Source: Lactococcus hircilactis
GTDB taxonomy: Bacteria > Bacillota > Bacilli > Lactobacillales > Streptococcaceae
Direction of reading: 5' to 3'
Length of the DNA: 64,000 nt
Assembly: GCF_009601015.1 (NCBI RefSeq)
Contig: NZ_WITJ01000009.1
Coordinates: forward strand, 1 to 64,000
The stretch's first letter is position 1, and each line of letters opens with the position of its first letter. A model generated the notes under the pieces. It did no database searches. It had not been told where the DNA came from and saw nothing but the letters and a program-made list of their open reading frames with translations. Shown here one piece after another: positions 31,222-39,315 of the stretch. The position numbers were made by a program, and so were the translations under genes.

Positions 31222-31250
31222 TTGCTAATTTTAAGAAAAAGTGTTAAAAT
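31222..31250 (+). promoter_or_regulatory. dnaJ promoter
   Basis: TTGCTA (31222-31227), 17 bases and TAAAAT (31245-31250). The CIRCE element ends five bases before the -35. Confidence 0.75.
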
Positions 31251-31285
31251 AAGGCTATTGAAAAAAATATGATAAAGGACTAGAT

Positions 31286-32413
31286 ATGGATAATACAGAA
31301 TTTTATGAACGCTTGGGTGTGGATAAAAATGCCAACTCAGATGAAATTAAAAAAGCTTATCGCAAAATGTCAAAAAAGTATCATCCGGATTTGAATAAAG
31401 AAGCGGGTGCTGAACAAAAATATAAAGATGTTCAAGAAGCTTATGAAACACTTTCGGACGATCAAAAACGCGCAGCTTATGATCAATATGGCTCAGCAGG
31501 TGCAAATGCTGGTTTTGGCGGTGGTAATGGTGGCGGCTTTTCTGGCTTTAGTGGCGGGGGCAGTGGTTTTGGCGGTTTTGAGGATATTTTCTCAAGTTTC
31601 TTTGGTGGTGGCGGCGCTCAAGTCAATCCTAATGCACCACGACAAGGAGATGACCTTCAATATCGGATCAATTTGAAATTTGAAGAAGCGATTTTTGGTG
31701 TGGAAAAAGAAATCAAATATAATCGTGAAGAATTGTGTCATACGTGTGCTGGTTCTGGAGCAAAGGCTGGAACACACGCACAAACCTGCCATAAATGTAA
31801 TGGTCGTGGCCAAATTAATGTGGTTCGCGACACGCCAATTGGTCGGATGCAATCGACTCAAGTCTGTGATGTTTGTCATGGTACAGGAAAAGAAATTAAA
31901 GAACCTTGCCCAACATGTCATGGAACTGGACATGAAAAAGTGGCTCACACAGTGAAAGTGACTGTCCCAGCTGGAGTAGAATCTGGACAACGCATGCGTT
32001 TACAATCTCAAGGAGATGCAGGAACAAATGGCGGAGGGTATGGTGATTTGTACGTGATTTTCCAAGTTGCTGCCTCAGATAAATTTGAGCGAGACGGTTC
32101 TGAGATTTATTATCAAATGCCACTTGAATTTGTTCAAGCAGCATTGGGCGATGAAATCGAAGTTCCGACGGTTCACGGAAATGTTAAATTGAAAATTCCT
32201 GCAGGAACTCAAACGGGTGCAAACTTCCGACTTAGAGGAAAAGGTGCACCAAAACTTAGAGGTTCAGGGAATGGGGATCAATACGTTGTGATCAACATTA
32301 CGACACCTAAGAATTTGAATAATTCACAAAAAGAAGCGCTGCAAGCTTTTGCAAAAGCCAGCGGTGTTGAGATGTCGAGTGGAAAAAAAGGATTCTTTGA
32401 TAAATTTAAATAA
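31286..32413 (+). CDS. dnaJ: Chaperone DnaJ
   Basis: The 375-residue Hsp40 has a J domain with HPD in [10 protein letters not shown] (about 30-39), a Gly/Phe-rich region (about 72-105) and four zinc-binding CxxCxGxG motifs ([32 protein letters not shown]). The C-terminal substrate-binding domains are complete. It stimulates the DnaK ATPase. Here it is a separate unit under CIRCE control instead of following dnaK. AAAGGACTAGAT precedes the ATG. Confidence 0.97.
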   Translation: MDNTEFYERLGVDKNANSDEIKKAYRKMSKKYHPDLNKEAGAEQKYKDVQEAYETLSDDQKRAAYDQYGSAGANAGFGGGNGGGFSGFSGGGSGFGGFEDIFSSFFGGGGAQVNPNAPRQGDDLQYRINLKFEEAIFGVEKEIKYNREELCHTCAGSGAKAGTHAQTCHKCNGRGQINVVRDTPIGRMQSTQVCDVCHGTGKEIKEPCPTCHGTGHEKVAHTVKVTVPAGVESGQRMRLQSQGDAGTNGGGYGDLYVIFQVAASDKFERDGSEIYYQMPLEFVQAALGDEIEVPTVHGNVKLKIPAGTQTGANFRLRGKGAPKLRGSGNGDQYVVINITTPKNLNNSQKEALQAFAKASGVEMSSGKKGFFDKFK

Positions 32414-32418
32414 AAATG

Positions 32419-32446
32419 AATTCTGTCAGTACTGACAGAATTTTTT
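32419..32446. terminator. Palindromic terminator after dnaJ (CTGTCAG family)
   Basis: AATTCTGTCAG-TACTGACAGAATT is a 24-base perfect palindrome (core 16-mer at 32423-32438) followed by TTTT, ten bases after the dnaJ stop. Confidence 0.85.
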
Positions 32447-32483
32447 AATGCAATGACACGTCATTTTTGGTATAATAAGGCTT

Positions 32484-33011
32484 ATGAAATTGGATAATTA
32501 TAAACCAGATGAGTTGATTGAAGCGGTCTATCAGCTTGATAGCAAGAGTTTGAAAAAAATGGGAATCAAAGCGGTCATGGTTGATTTGGATAATACCTTA
32601 ATTGCGTGGAATAATCCTGATGGGACAAAAGAACTTTTGGATTGGCTAAAAGAAATGCGCGAGAATCACATTAAGGTGATTGTTGTTTCAAATAATAAAG
32701 CTTCACGTGTTGCTCGAGCTGTGGAAAAGTTCGGAGTGGATTATATTTCTCGGGCGATGAAACCATTTGCTTTTGGGATTAATAAAGCATTAAAACAATT
32801 TGGTGAACAACCAAAAGAAGTTGTGATGGTCGGAGATCAGCTGATGACGGACATTCGTGCTGCACATCGTGCTGGAGTCAAATCGATTCTTGTCAAACCC
32901 TTGGTTTCTTCTGACGCGTGGAATACCCAATTCAATCGGTGGCGTGAGCGGCGCATGTGGAAAAAATTGATTGCAAGGGATGGAAAGCCCGTGTGGAAAA
33001 CAAAATTATAA
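32484..33011 (+). CDS. yqeG: YqeG family HAD phosphatase
   Basis: The 175-residue protein has the HAD motifs VDLDNTLIAW (about 32-41), VVSNNKASRV and VVMVGDQLMTDIRAAHRAG, the YqeG branch (HAD IIIA type). In other Firmicutes yqeG stands before the GTPase gene yqeH; here the following gene is zwf on the other strand, so that linkage is broken. TATAAT (32471-32476) ends seven bases before the ATG, so it is probably leaderless. Confidence 0.9.
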   Translation: MKLDNYKPDELIEAVYQLDSKSLKKMGIKAVMVDLDNTLIAWNNPDGTKELLDWLKEMRENHIKVIVVSNNKASRVARAVEKFGVDYISRAMKPFAFGINKALKQFGEQPKEVVMVGDQLMTDIRAAHRAGVKSILVKPLVSSDAWNTQFNRWRERRMWKKLIARDGKPVWKTKL

Positions 33012-33041
33012 AGAGGATGTAGCGTCCTCTTTTTTATTTAA
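33011..33041 (+). terminator. Terminator of yqeG
   Basis: AAAGAGGA-TGTAGCG-TCCTCTTTTTT at the end of yqeG. Confidence 0.85.
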
Positions 33042-33046
33042 AAAGC

Positions 33047-33177
33047 AGTGGAAAAAAGAAATACACAAGATTAAGCTTGATTTTAGGCGATTATGAGAAA
33101 AGTTATTCACAGTTATCCACAAAAAATAGGTACCTTTCCACAATCTTGTGGAAAACTGTGTAAAACTCTGTGGAAAA
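33047..33177. other. Cluster of DnaA-box-like 9-mers
   Basis: TTATCCACA (33113-33121) is a perfect DnaA box and TTATTCACA (33103-33111) stands 10 bases before it. On the other strand TGTGGAAAA occurs at 33147-33155 and 33169-33177, with TGTGTAAAA at 33157-33165. CTTTCCACA (33134-33142) and AGTGGAAAA (33047-33055) are weaker. No dnaA gene or AT-rich unwinding tract with dnaN is near, so it may be a DnaA-titrating or reactivating site, or a DnaA-regulated promoter. Confidence 0.65.
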
Positions 33178-33190
33178 GCATCAAAAAAAC

Positions 33191-33206
33191 CTGTCAGTAC
33201 TGACAG
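33191..33206. repeat. Palindrome CTGTCAGTACTGACAG
   Basis: Embedded in the 26-base perfect palindrome AAAACCTGTCAG / CTGACAGGTTTT, 27 bases from the end of zwf, between the convergent yqeG and zwf. Confidence 0.9.
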
Positions 33207-33233
33207 GTTTTAAAATAGAAAAAATTGCTTTGC

Positions 33234-34742
33234 TCACTTGTCAAAATAGCCACGTTCACGATACCATTGATCAGGTTGCCAATGCCAAGTTCGTCCATCT
33301 TTGTTAAGTAAATCAAATGCTTCTTTGGGTCCCATGGAGCGTGCGGGATAGGTTGGAAGAGGATCAGATTGTGCATCCCATGCATTTCTGATCACATCAA
33401 TCAGCTCCCATGCACGTGCCGCTTCTTCCCAGTGTGAGAAATTTGTGCCATCGCCTTTTAAGACATCAAGAAATAATTTTTCGTATGCTTCAGGAGAATT
33501 TCCTAGAAATTCAGAATCATGGCGATAACTCAAACGCAAGGGATCCAATTGGAATCCCTGACCAGCGGCTTTTCCGTTGACGGATAAAGAGAATCCTTCA
33601 GTCGGTTGAATATAAATCGTTAAAACATTTTGCACGGGTTCATCACAAGAGCCTTCGAATAAGTTATTTTTTGATTTCTTGAAAATGATGTTAATCCGCG
33701 TTCCTTTTTCTGTCATCCGCTTTCCTGAGCGAACATAAAAGGGAACACCCTCCCAACGTTCGTTATCAATGAGAAATTTCCCAGCAGCAAACGTTTCTGT
33801 GCGGCTGTCAGTACTGACAGCTTCCTCATCTTTATACGCGAGATAAGTTTCACCATCAAATTTGCCAGAAGCATACTGTCCACGTACAAAATTTTCTAGT
33901 GCTTGTGTGGAGGAGTACTGACGAATTGCACCCAATGCTTTTACTTTCTCTTTGACGATATGAGCCTCATCAAACGCCTCTGGCTTTTCCATTGCAATCA
34001 GACTGAGCACCTGTAAAACGTGGTTTTGGATCATGTCCTTTAAGGCACCAGAAGTTTCATAATATCCAGCACGATCCTCAACACCAATAAACTCAGCAAA
34101 CGTGATTTGAACGTTGTCGATGTGCTTGCGATTCCACAAGGATTCAAAAATTGGATTTGCAAAGCGAACCGCAGAAACAGCTTGAATCATTTCTTTTCCT
34201 AAATAATGGTCAATTCTAAAAATTTGTTCTTCAGTAAATACTTTTGAAAGACTGTCATTGAGTGTTTTTGCTGTTTCATAGCTTGTCCCAAACGGTTTTT
34301 CAATGACGATTCGCTCAAATCCTTTGCCATTTAAAATGCCTTGAGATTTTAAATGCTCTGCAATGGTTCCAAAGAATTGAGGGGCCATCGCCAGAAAAAA
34401 AACTTGATTTCCAGCTGTTTTGTATTGATTTTCCAATGTTTCGCCCAATTTTTTTAAGGTGACATAATGCTTTGCATCAGAAACGTCATGACTTTGATAA
34501 TAAAAATGGCTTGCAAAAGCTTGCGCTTCAGTCTTTGAACGCATCAAATCTTTGATTGAATCAAGCACGACAGTACGATAAAATTCATCAGACCATGCTC
34601 GACGTGCCGTTCCAATCACGGCAAAATTATTTTCTAACTCACCTTTTTTGTAAAGTCTAAAAAGAGAGGGGTAAAGTTTACGCTTTGCCAAATCTCCAGT
34701 TGCTCCAAAAATGGTAAATAGTACTGATTGAGTCTCAGTCAT
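33234..34742 (-). CDS. zwf: Glucose-6-phosphate 1-dehydrogenase
   Basis: The 502-residue protein has the NADP-binding motif FGATGDLAKRKLYPSL (about 13-28) and the substrate motif RIDHYLGKEMIQ (about 176-187) with EKPFGTSYETA before it. It catalyses the first oxidative step of the pentose phosphate pathway. AAAGGAGAAGAG is a strong binding site. The palindrome core lies in frame at 33807-33818, read AVSTDS on the coding strand. Confidence 0.96.
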   Translation of the reverse strand: MTETQSVLFTIFGATGDLAKRKLYPSLFRLYKKGELENNFAVIGTARRAWSDEFYRTVVLDSIKDLMRSKTEAQAFASHFYYQSHDVSDAKHYVTLKKLGETLENQYKTAGNQVFFLAMAPQFFGTIAEHLKSQGILNGKGFERIVIEKPFGTSYETAKTLNDSLSKVFTEEQIFRIDHYLGKEMIQAVSAVRFANPIFESLWNRKHIDNVQITFAEFIGVEDRAGYYETSGALKDMIQNHVLQVLSLIAMEKPEAFDEAHIVKEKVKALGAIRQYSSTQALENFVRGQYASGKFDGETYLAYKDEEAVSTDSRTETFAAGKFLIDNERWEGVPFYVRSGKRMTEKGTRINIIFKKSKNNLFEGSCDEPVQNVLTIYIQPTEGFSLSVNGKAAGQGFQLDPLRLSYRHDSEFLGNSPEAYEKLFLDVLKGDGTNFSHWEEAARAWELIDVIRNAWDAQSDPLPTYPARSMGPKEAFDLLNKDGRTWHWQPDQWYRERGYFDK

Positions 34743-34819
34743 CTCTTCTCCTTTAATTTAAGTGTCAACCGATGTGTAAACTTATTGTCAACCAAGTTGA
34801 CAGATTAAGTAGAGATCGG

Positions 34820-34999
34820 TTACACATCATTTTCGGCATAATCAATATACTCATCCACATAATCCAAATATTCTTTTTGTAGCTGAGTTTTTAACGCTTG
34901 AAATTCCAACTCTGTGTACTCTCGTTGCGTAATTTTGGCATTATAAAAAGGTAAATTTAACTCTTTTCTTAGTCGCGTTTCAACTTCGTCTTTTGTCAT
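34820..34999 (-). CDS. Small acidic protein of unknown function (59 aa)
   Basis: A 59-residue frame, MTKDEVETRLRKELNLPFYN..., ends ...YVDEYIDYAENDV. ATGGAGGTTTTTT gives a good binding site before its ATG. It is Tyr/Glu-rich and likely helical; no family recognised. It lies alone between the divergent zwf and glpF genes, with nothing else visible from 34743 to 35183 apart from a TTGACA-containing inverted stretch near 34780-34810. Confidence 0.6.
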   Translation of the reverse strand: MTKDEVETRLRKELNLPFYNAKITQREYTELEFQALKTQLQKEYLDYVDEYIDYAENDV

Positions 35000-35183
35000 A
35001 AAAAACCTCCATTTTAATTGAATATTATCTCTATGTCATTATATCACAAGAAGTGAAAAGCAGTATCAACAAACCTTCTTAAAGTTAATATTTCCATTTC
35101 ACAACGCTCAGTTAAGGTCAATTTAGTAAAAAAATGGTAGAATGGAGAAGTATAATTCAATTTGAAAGGATATTGAACTTATT

Positions 35184-36044
35184 ATGACAGATTCTTGGAT
35201 GATCAAATACCTTGCCGAGGGAATTGGAACAATGCTTCTTGTTTTGATTGGTAATGGTACGATTGCAGCCGTCACGTTGAAAGGCTCCAAAAACAACGGC
35301 ATGGGAGGACTTTCCATCGCTTGGGGATATGGCATTGCGCTGATGTTTCCAGTTCTTGTGTTTGCGAATGTCTCAGGTGCTCATGTCAATCCGGCGGTGA
35401 CTCTTGGTCTTGCTTCTGCAGGATTATTCCCTTGGGCACACGTGGCTCAATACATTTTGGCTCAACTGATTGGTGCGATTGTGGGACAACTTTTAGTGGT
35501 TGCGATTTATAATCAATACTATCTTAAAACAAACGATGGTGCGATTGCTTTGGGAACATTTGCAACAACAAATGCGCTTGAAGAAGATGGCCACACAAAA
35601 GCAATGATCAATGGTTTTATTAATGAAGCGATTGGAACATTTGCACTTGTTTTTGGGATTATCGGATTTACAACAAATTTCTTTGGTGCTGAATCCATCA
35701 AGTGGTACATGCAAGCAGCGGCAAAACAAGGTGCAAACACTAGTTCTCCAGATGTCATGAGTCAAATTTGGGCTTCTGTTTCTGGTGCTTCTGCCTCAAA
35801 AATGGTTGGTGCTTTGGCGATTGGATTGTTATTGGTCGGATTAATCACTTGTTTTGGTGGTCCAACAGGCGCTGCGCTTAATCCAGCACGTGATCTTGGT
35901 CCCCGTTTGGTTTACATGGTTATGCCCCAAAGTGTGGTTGGCGAAAAAACAGATTCAAAATGGTGGTATGCGTGGGTTCCTGTAGTTGCACCAATCGTAG
36001 GTGGTGTGATTGCAGCTACTGTATTTAAACTGATGTTTAAATAA
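35184..36044 (+). CDS. glpF: Aquaglyceroporin / glycerol uptake facilitator
   Basis: The 286-residue membrane protein has both NPA signatures, GAHVNPAVTLG (about 63-73) and GAALNPARDLGPR (about 230-242), in a six-helix MIP fold. Arg after the second NPA and Asp at NPARD are typical of glycerol-conducting members. The loop with QAAAKQGANTSSPDVM is longer than in E. coli GlpF. TTGAAAGGATATTGAACTT precedes the ATG. No glycerol kinase gene is beside it. Confidence 0.92.
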   Translation: MTDSWMIKYLAEGIGTMLLVLIGNGTIAAVTLKGSKNNGMGGLSIAWGYGIALMFPVLVFANVSGAHVNPAVTLGLASAGLFPWAHVAQYILAQLIGAIVGQLLVVAIYNQYYLKTNDGAIALGTFATTNALEEDGHTKAMINGFINEAIGTFALVFGIIGFTTNFFGAESIKWYMQAAAKQGANTSSPDVMSQIWASVSGASASKMVGALAIGLLLVGLITCFGGPTGAALNPARDLGPRLVYMVMPQSVVGEKTDSKWWYAWVPVVAPIVGGVIAATVFKLMFK

Positions 36045-36136
36045 GCGCTTGCTTCAAAAATTCTTGCAAAATACTCATGAAACTGTTATCATAGTAAAGT
36101 ACTCTGGATCATGCGATTCATGTAGTGCAGTTTTGT

Positions 36137-36219
36137 GGGGAAGTGGCGGAATGGCAGACGCGCATGCTTCAGGTGCATGTACTCGTTAGGGTGTGGGGGT
36201 TCAAATCCCCTCTTCCCCA
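36137..36219 (+). tRNA. tRNA-Leu (anticodon CAG)
   Basis: The 83-base class II tRNA has acceptor arms GGGGAAG (36137-36143) and CTTCCCC (36212-36218), anticodon stem CATGC/GCATG with loop TTCAGGT (anticodon CAG), a variable arm, and T-loop GGTTCAAATCC. CCA is not encoded; A36219 is the discriminator. It reads CUG. Confidence 0.95.
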
Positions 36220-36279
36220 TAAAAAAGGAGGCGGTTGGCTGGAAAAGCGAGCCGTTTTTTGTATTTTAGAGGAAAAATC

Positions 36280-36486
36280 ATGAGAATAACAAAAGCAGCA
36301 TTACAACACGTCATTGATGAAAATCCATTGCACTCTTTAGGACATCTTGCACAACGCTTAGAGAGTTCACACAGTGAGATTGAGAAATTATTGAAAACGT
36401 ATCACTTAGAAGACTATCGTTTGGATAAAATTAAAAAATTGCGGAGAAAAGAAGGACGCAAAAGAAGAGATAGCGTTGAGCGATAA
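36280..36486 (+). CDS. Small basic hypothetical protein (68 aa)
   Basis: The ATG at 36280 after AGAGGAAAAATC gives 68 residues, MRITKAALQHVIDENPLHSL.... LGHLAQRLESSHSEIEKLLK resembles a helix-turn-helix and the tail KIKKLRRKEGRKRRD is strongly basic, so nucleic-acid binding is plausible. It precedes the dehydrogenase gene by 32 bases. Confidence 0.55.
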   Translation: MRITKAALQHVIDENPLHSLGHLAQRLESSHSEIEKLLKTYHLEDYRLDKIKKLRRKEGRKRRDSVER

Positions 36487-36518
36487 ATCATTAAATCAAA
36501 AATATGGAGGGTAGAAAA

Positions 36519-37400
36519 ATGAAAATTGGTTTTATTGGTACTGGTGTGATGGGCGCTGCGATGGCGCAACATCTCCTTTTAGCAGGAAATGAACTGTATG
36601 TCTATAATCGGACAAAGTCAAAAACAGATGCGTTAGTTGCAAATGGTGCAACGTATTGTGATACGCCTAAAGCAATCGCTGAGCACTCAGAAATTGTCTT
36701 TTCGATGGTGGGGTACCCAAAAGATGTTCGTGAGATTTATTTTGGAGAAAATGGTGCTTTGAAAGCAAAAGGATCTGGAAAAATCTTTGTTGACATGACG
36801 ACAAGTGAACCAGATTTGGCTGTTGAAATTTATGAAGCAGCCAAAAAAATAGGATCAGAAAGTTTGGATGCACCCGTGTCTGGAGGAGATATTGGTGCAA
36901 AAAATGCAAGTTTGACGATCATGGTTGGAGGAGATGCCGCTGTTTATGAACAGCTTGTCCCACTTTTTGAAAAACTCGGAAAAACGATTGCTTATCAAGG
37001 TAAGGCTGGGAGTGGACAACATACAAAGATGGCCAATCAGATTGCGATTGCTGGGACAATGACTGCAATGACAGAACTTTTAGTGTATGCGAATCAGGCT
37101 GGTTTAGATGTGGAAAAAGTCTTGAATACTGTTGGTGGAGGATCTGCGGCGACATGGAGCATGACAAATTATGCACCGCGAATTTTGCGTGAGGATTTCA
37201 CACCTGGCTTTTTTGTGAAACATTTTATCAAAGATCTCGGGATTGCGCTCGGTGAATCTGCTAAAATGGGGATTTCTCTTCCAGCGACAGCAGGGGCCAA
37301 AGCCTTATATGATCAACTCGCAAATCAAGGTTATGAAAATGATGGCACGCAAGCTCTGATCAAACTCTGGTGGAAAGATGGACATCGTCCACATCAATAA
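36519..37400 (+). CDS. NAD(P)-dependent beta-hydroxyacid dehydrogenase (3-HIBADH family)
   Basis: The ATG at 36519 after GGAGGG gives 293 residues. IGFIGTGVMGAAMAQHLL (about 3-20) is the dinucleotide-binding motif, DAPVSGGDIGAKNASLTIMV (about 117-136) the substrate motif, and GSGQHTKMANQ (about 166-176) includes the catalytic Lys. The family reduces or oxidises beta-hydroxyacids such as 3-hydroxyisobutyrate or tartronate semialdehyde; the actual substrate is unknown. A strong terminator follows. Confidence 0.85.
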   Translation: MKIGFIGTGVMGAAMAQHLLLAGNELYVYNRTKSKTDALVANGATYCDTPKAIAEHSEIVFSMVGYPKDVREIYFGENGALKAKGSGKIFVDMTTSEPDLAVEIYEAAKKIGSESLDAPVSGGDIGAKNASLTIMVGGDAAVYEQLVPLFEKLGKTIAYQGKAGSGQHTKMANQIAIAGTMTAMTELLVYANQAGLDVEKVLNTVGGGSAATWSMTNYAPRILREDFTPGFFVKHFIKDLGIALGESAKMGISLPATAGAKALYDQLANQGYENDGTQALIKLWWKDGHRPHQ

Positions 37401-37436
37401 AAAAACGTGCTGAACTAAAAATCAGCACGTTTTTTT
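37401..37436. terminator. Terminator after the dehydrogenase gene
   Basis: AAAAACGTGCTGA...TCAGCACGTTTTTTT, followed immediately by a CTGTCAG palindrome. Confidence 0.85.
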
Positions 37437-37452
37437 CTGTCAGTACTGACAG
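37437..37452. repeat. Palindrome CTGTCAGTACTGACAG
   Basis: Perfect copy, flanked by TTT/AAA to make 22 palindromic bases, between two convergent genes and directly after another terminator. Confidence 0.9.
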
Positions 37453-37455
37453 AAA

Positions 37456-38076
37456 TTAGTGATCGAAAGTAAACGTTAGAGAGAGCTTTGGATCAACGGC
37501 TTTAAAAAGACTGGTGTAATAGTTTTTTGCAGATTGATCCATTTGTGTTTGGTATTGTTTTAAAAATTTTTCTTGTTTTGTGTTAGATAAAGCTGTTGTG
37601 ACCAGTGCTCCAGTATCAATATTTTGAGTTGGATCACTCAAAATTTCTCCAGATGAATCGTATAAAACATACGGCTTTTTCGAATCTAATGCAATGCCAA
37701 TCACTTCATAATTCGGGATTTCGATGTGGTATTTGTTTTTTCCTGTCGCAGTAATTTTGGCAGGTGTTTTTATCCCAAGTTTTGCATTATAATTTAAAAT
37801 GATTAATGCTTTTTTTTCTGTCAATGGAATTCCAATTTTTGTCCAAGGAATTTTAGTATTCGTTGTTTTCGTCTCTACATCTTGAATGCCAACATTTAAA
37901 AAAACCTGCGCATTAGTTTCTTGAATCGATTTAACCATCAGATAAGATTGAGAAGTTTCAGCTGTTTTTAATAGTTTTGATTGTGCTAAAAAGAGCCCTA
38001 AAAAAGTGAGAATCACTAACAAAAGGACCCACACATAAATTTTTGCATTGAATAAGAATCGAACCATCGTTTTCAT
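37456..38076 (-). CDS. Membrane-anchored extracytoplasmic protein (possible DUF4230)
   Basis: The 206-residue protein has one N-terminal membrane segment (YVWVLLLVILTFLGLFLAQS) and an extracytoplasmic domain with LNYNAKLGIKTPAKITATGK and YHIEIPNYEVIGIALDSKKP. The alternating beta pattern and IPNYEV-like motif resemble DUF4230, but the match is from memory and weak. Single-gene unit, convergent with the dehydrogenase. Function unknown. Confidence 0.6.
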   Translation of the reverse strand: MKTMVRFLFNAKIYVWVLLLVILTFLGLFLAQSKLLKTAETSQSYLMVKSIQETNAQVFLNVGIQDVETKTTNTKIPWTKIGIPLTEKKALIILNYNAKLGIKTPAKITATGKNKYHIEIPNYEVIGIALDSKKPYVLYDSSGEILSDPTQNIDTGALVTTALSNTKQEKFLKQYQTQMDQSAKNYYTSLFKAVDPKLSLTFTFDH

Positions 38077-38146
38077 TTTTTCTCCTCAAATTTATTTTAG
38101 CATAAATGAGAAGAAGTTTAGTAAAACAATGATTACCAAAATCTGG

Positions 38147-38174
38147 AAAAAGTTGTCAGTACTGACAACTTTTT
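38147..38174. repeat. 28-base perfect palindrome of the CTGTCAG family
   Basis: AAAAAGTTGTCAG / CTGACAACTTTTT centred on TA, core GTCAGTACTGAC at 38155-38166, upstream of the leftward gene. The outer bases differ from the usual CTG...CAG but remain self-complementary, as if selected for pairing. The rest of 38175-38355 shows no gene. Confidence 0.85.
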
Positions 38175-38356
38175 GTAATGCTCTAAACTTGGTGTGAAAT
38201 GAGCGGGGAGCGTCAGTGAAACTTTGTTTAGATTGTTGTTTTTTTAGATTTATCGGCTTATGCTGTCCATTTTCTTGTTTTTATTGCGAAAACTCTGTAA
38301 GGATGAGAAATTTTTTCGAGTGCTCTCCCACTCAAGTTTGAAAAACTGATAAAACT

Positions 38357-38397
38357 AAAAAGACTTGTCTGAAATCAAAAACAAGTCTTTTGTTTTA
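38357..38397. terminator. Hairpin terminator
   Basis: AAAAGACTTGT...ACAAGTCTTTTGTTTT, downstream of the leftward zinc-ribbon gene on one side and of non-coding sequence on the other. Confidence 0.65.
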
Positions 38398-38431
38398 CCC
38401 CAAGGTCTAATCAGACCTTTATTTTTAAAAA

Positions 38432-38641
38432 TTAATCGAAAATATTATCTTTAGATATACTACTTTTAAAACCACATTCCGTACATTTCCAAGTATATTT
38501 GTGATCATCAAACTCCGTTTGATCATTTAAGTGGGCTCCACAGTGATCACACCACCAGTCGATATCAGGAAATCTTTCGTTTGTCGAACTACTAACATCA
38601 ATAGTGTCAGAGATTTCACTTAATAAATCCCAAAATGACAT
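38432..38641 (-). CDS. Small zinc-ribbon protein (69 aa)
   Basis: The 69-residue acidic protein has WWCDHCGAHLNDQ and WKCTECGFKS, two CxxC pairs forming a zinc ribbon. AAAGGAGAAAAAT precedes the ATG. It is the second gene of a two-gene leftward unit whose first gene (38653-38829) has no start codon and appears truncated. Function unknown. Confidence 0.65.
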   Translation of the reverse strand: MSFWDLLSEISDTIDVSSSTNERFPDIDWWCDHCGAHLNDQTEFDDHKYTWKCTECGFKSSISKDNIFD

Positions 38642-38652
38642 ATTTTTCTCCT

Positions 38653-38829
38653 TTAAATTTCTTCGACTTCAAAGTCAACATCAGCGGGATCTGTGTAAGT
38701 TTCACCGGCAAGATCCAAAACTTCAGCACCACTAGAAAAATCATTATAACTTTCTCGTGCATAATCAGAAGCTTCTTCATAACTGTCAAAAACCTCATCT
38801 AGGTCTAAGCCTGGGGAGAATGATTTTAT
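38653..38829 (-). pseudogene. 5'-truncated gene fragment
   Basis: An open frame on the minus strand reads SPGLDLDEVFDSYEEASDYA...DFEVEEI with no ATG, GTG or TTG start before an in-frame stop upstream. The acidic sequence has coding character and is followed by a good binding site for the zinc-ribbon gene, so the front of this gene was probably lost. Confidence 0.45.
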
Positions 38830-38871
38830 TTGCCTTTATCATACCAATAATGACGGTGAAGGACGCGAAGG

Positions 38872-39201
38872 ATGAGCGGTCCTTTTGTAAAGGAATTGAG
38901 TCAAGATGAATTGGAAAATTTTATGGTTATTAACCAATTTCAAGGCTCTACGGCGACTTTTTCGGATAAAAAACAATGAGTGATGTGTTGACTTTTGAGG
39001 TTATATCAGCAACGCCAGTTATCACGGATTAATTGGGTGTTGATGGGGAGACCAAGGTTGTTGGAGCTTGCTGAGGGAGATATGGTGGTTATTGCTTCGC
39101 AGACGGCTTATTTGACGGATGGACGAGTATTTGAATCCTCCGAAAATGTGCATCGTTATGATAAGTATGGTTTTGAGATTGTGCTGATACGGAACAATTA
39201 A
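38872..39201 (+). pseudogene. Gene remnants
   Basis: A 35-codon frame (38872-38979, MSGPFVKELSQDELENFMVI...) is followed by a frame reading RPRLLELAEGDMVVIASQTA and YLTDGRVFESSENVHRYDKY (stop at 39201). Both look protein-like but are in different frames, and no binding site supports the second, so this is most likely a broken gene. Confidence 0.35.
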
Positions 39202-39315
39202 AAAAAGTCTGGAGTTTCAGGCTTTTTATGATATAAAATATTGTAAGAGGGATTGAGAAATAAAAGATGGTTTATAATTTTTACGGAAAAATAATTGAAT
39301 ATTTTTCAAGTTTAG

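Noticed and set aside
33047-33177. Chromosomal origin oriC
   Set aside because: No dnaA, dnaN or rpmH genes and no long AT-rich unwinding region adjoin the boxes, so a secondary DnaA-binding locus is more likely.
36137-36219. tRNA gene as attachment site of a second element
   Set aside because: The genes on both sides are ordinary chromosomal genes and no integrase or repeated tRNA end is present nearby.
38616-38798. A 60-residue minus-strand frame starting with ATG
   Set aside because: It is out of frame with the protein-like acidic sequence that ends at 38653 and lacks coding character.
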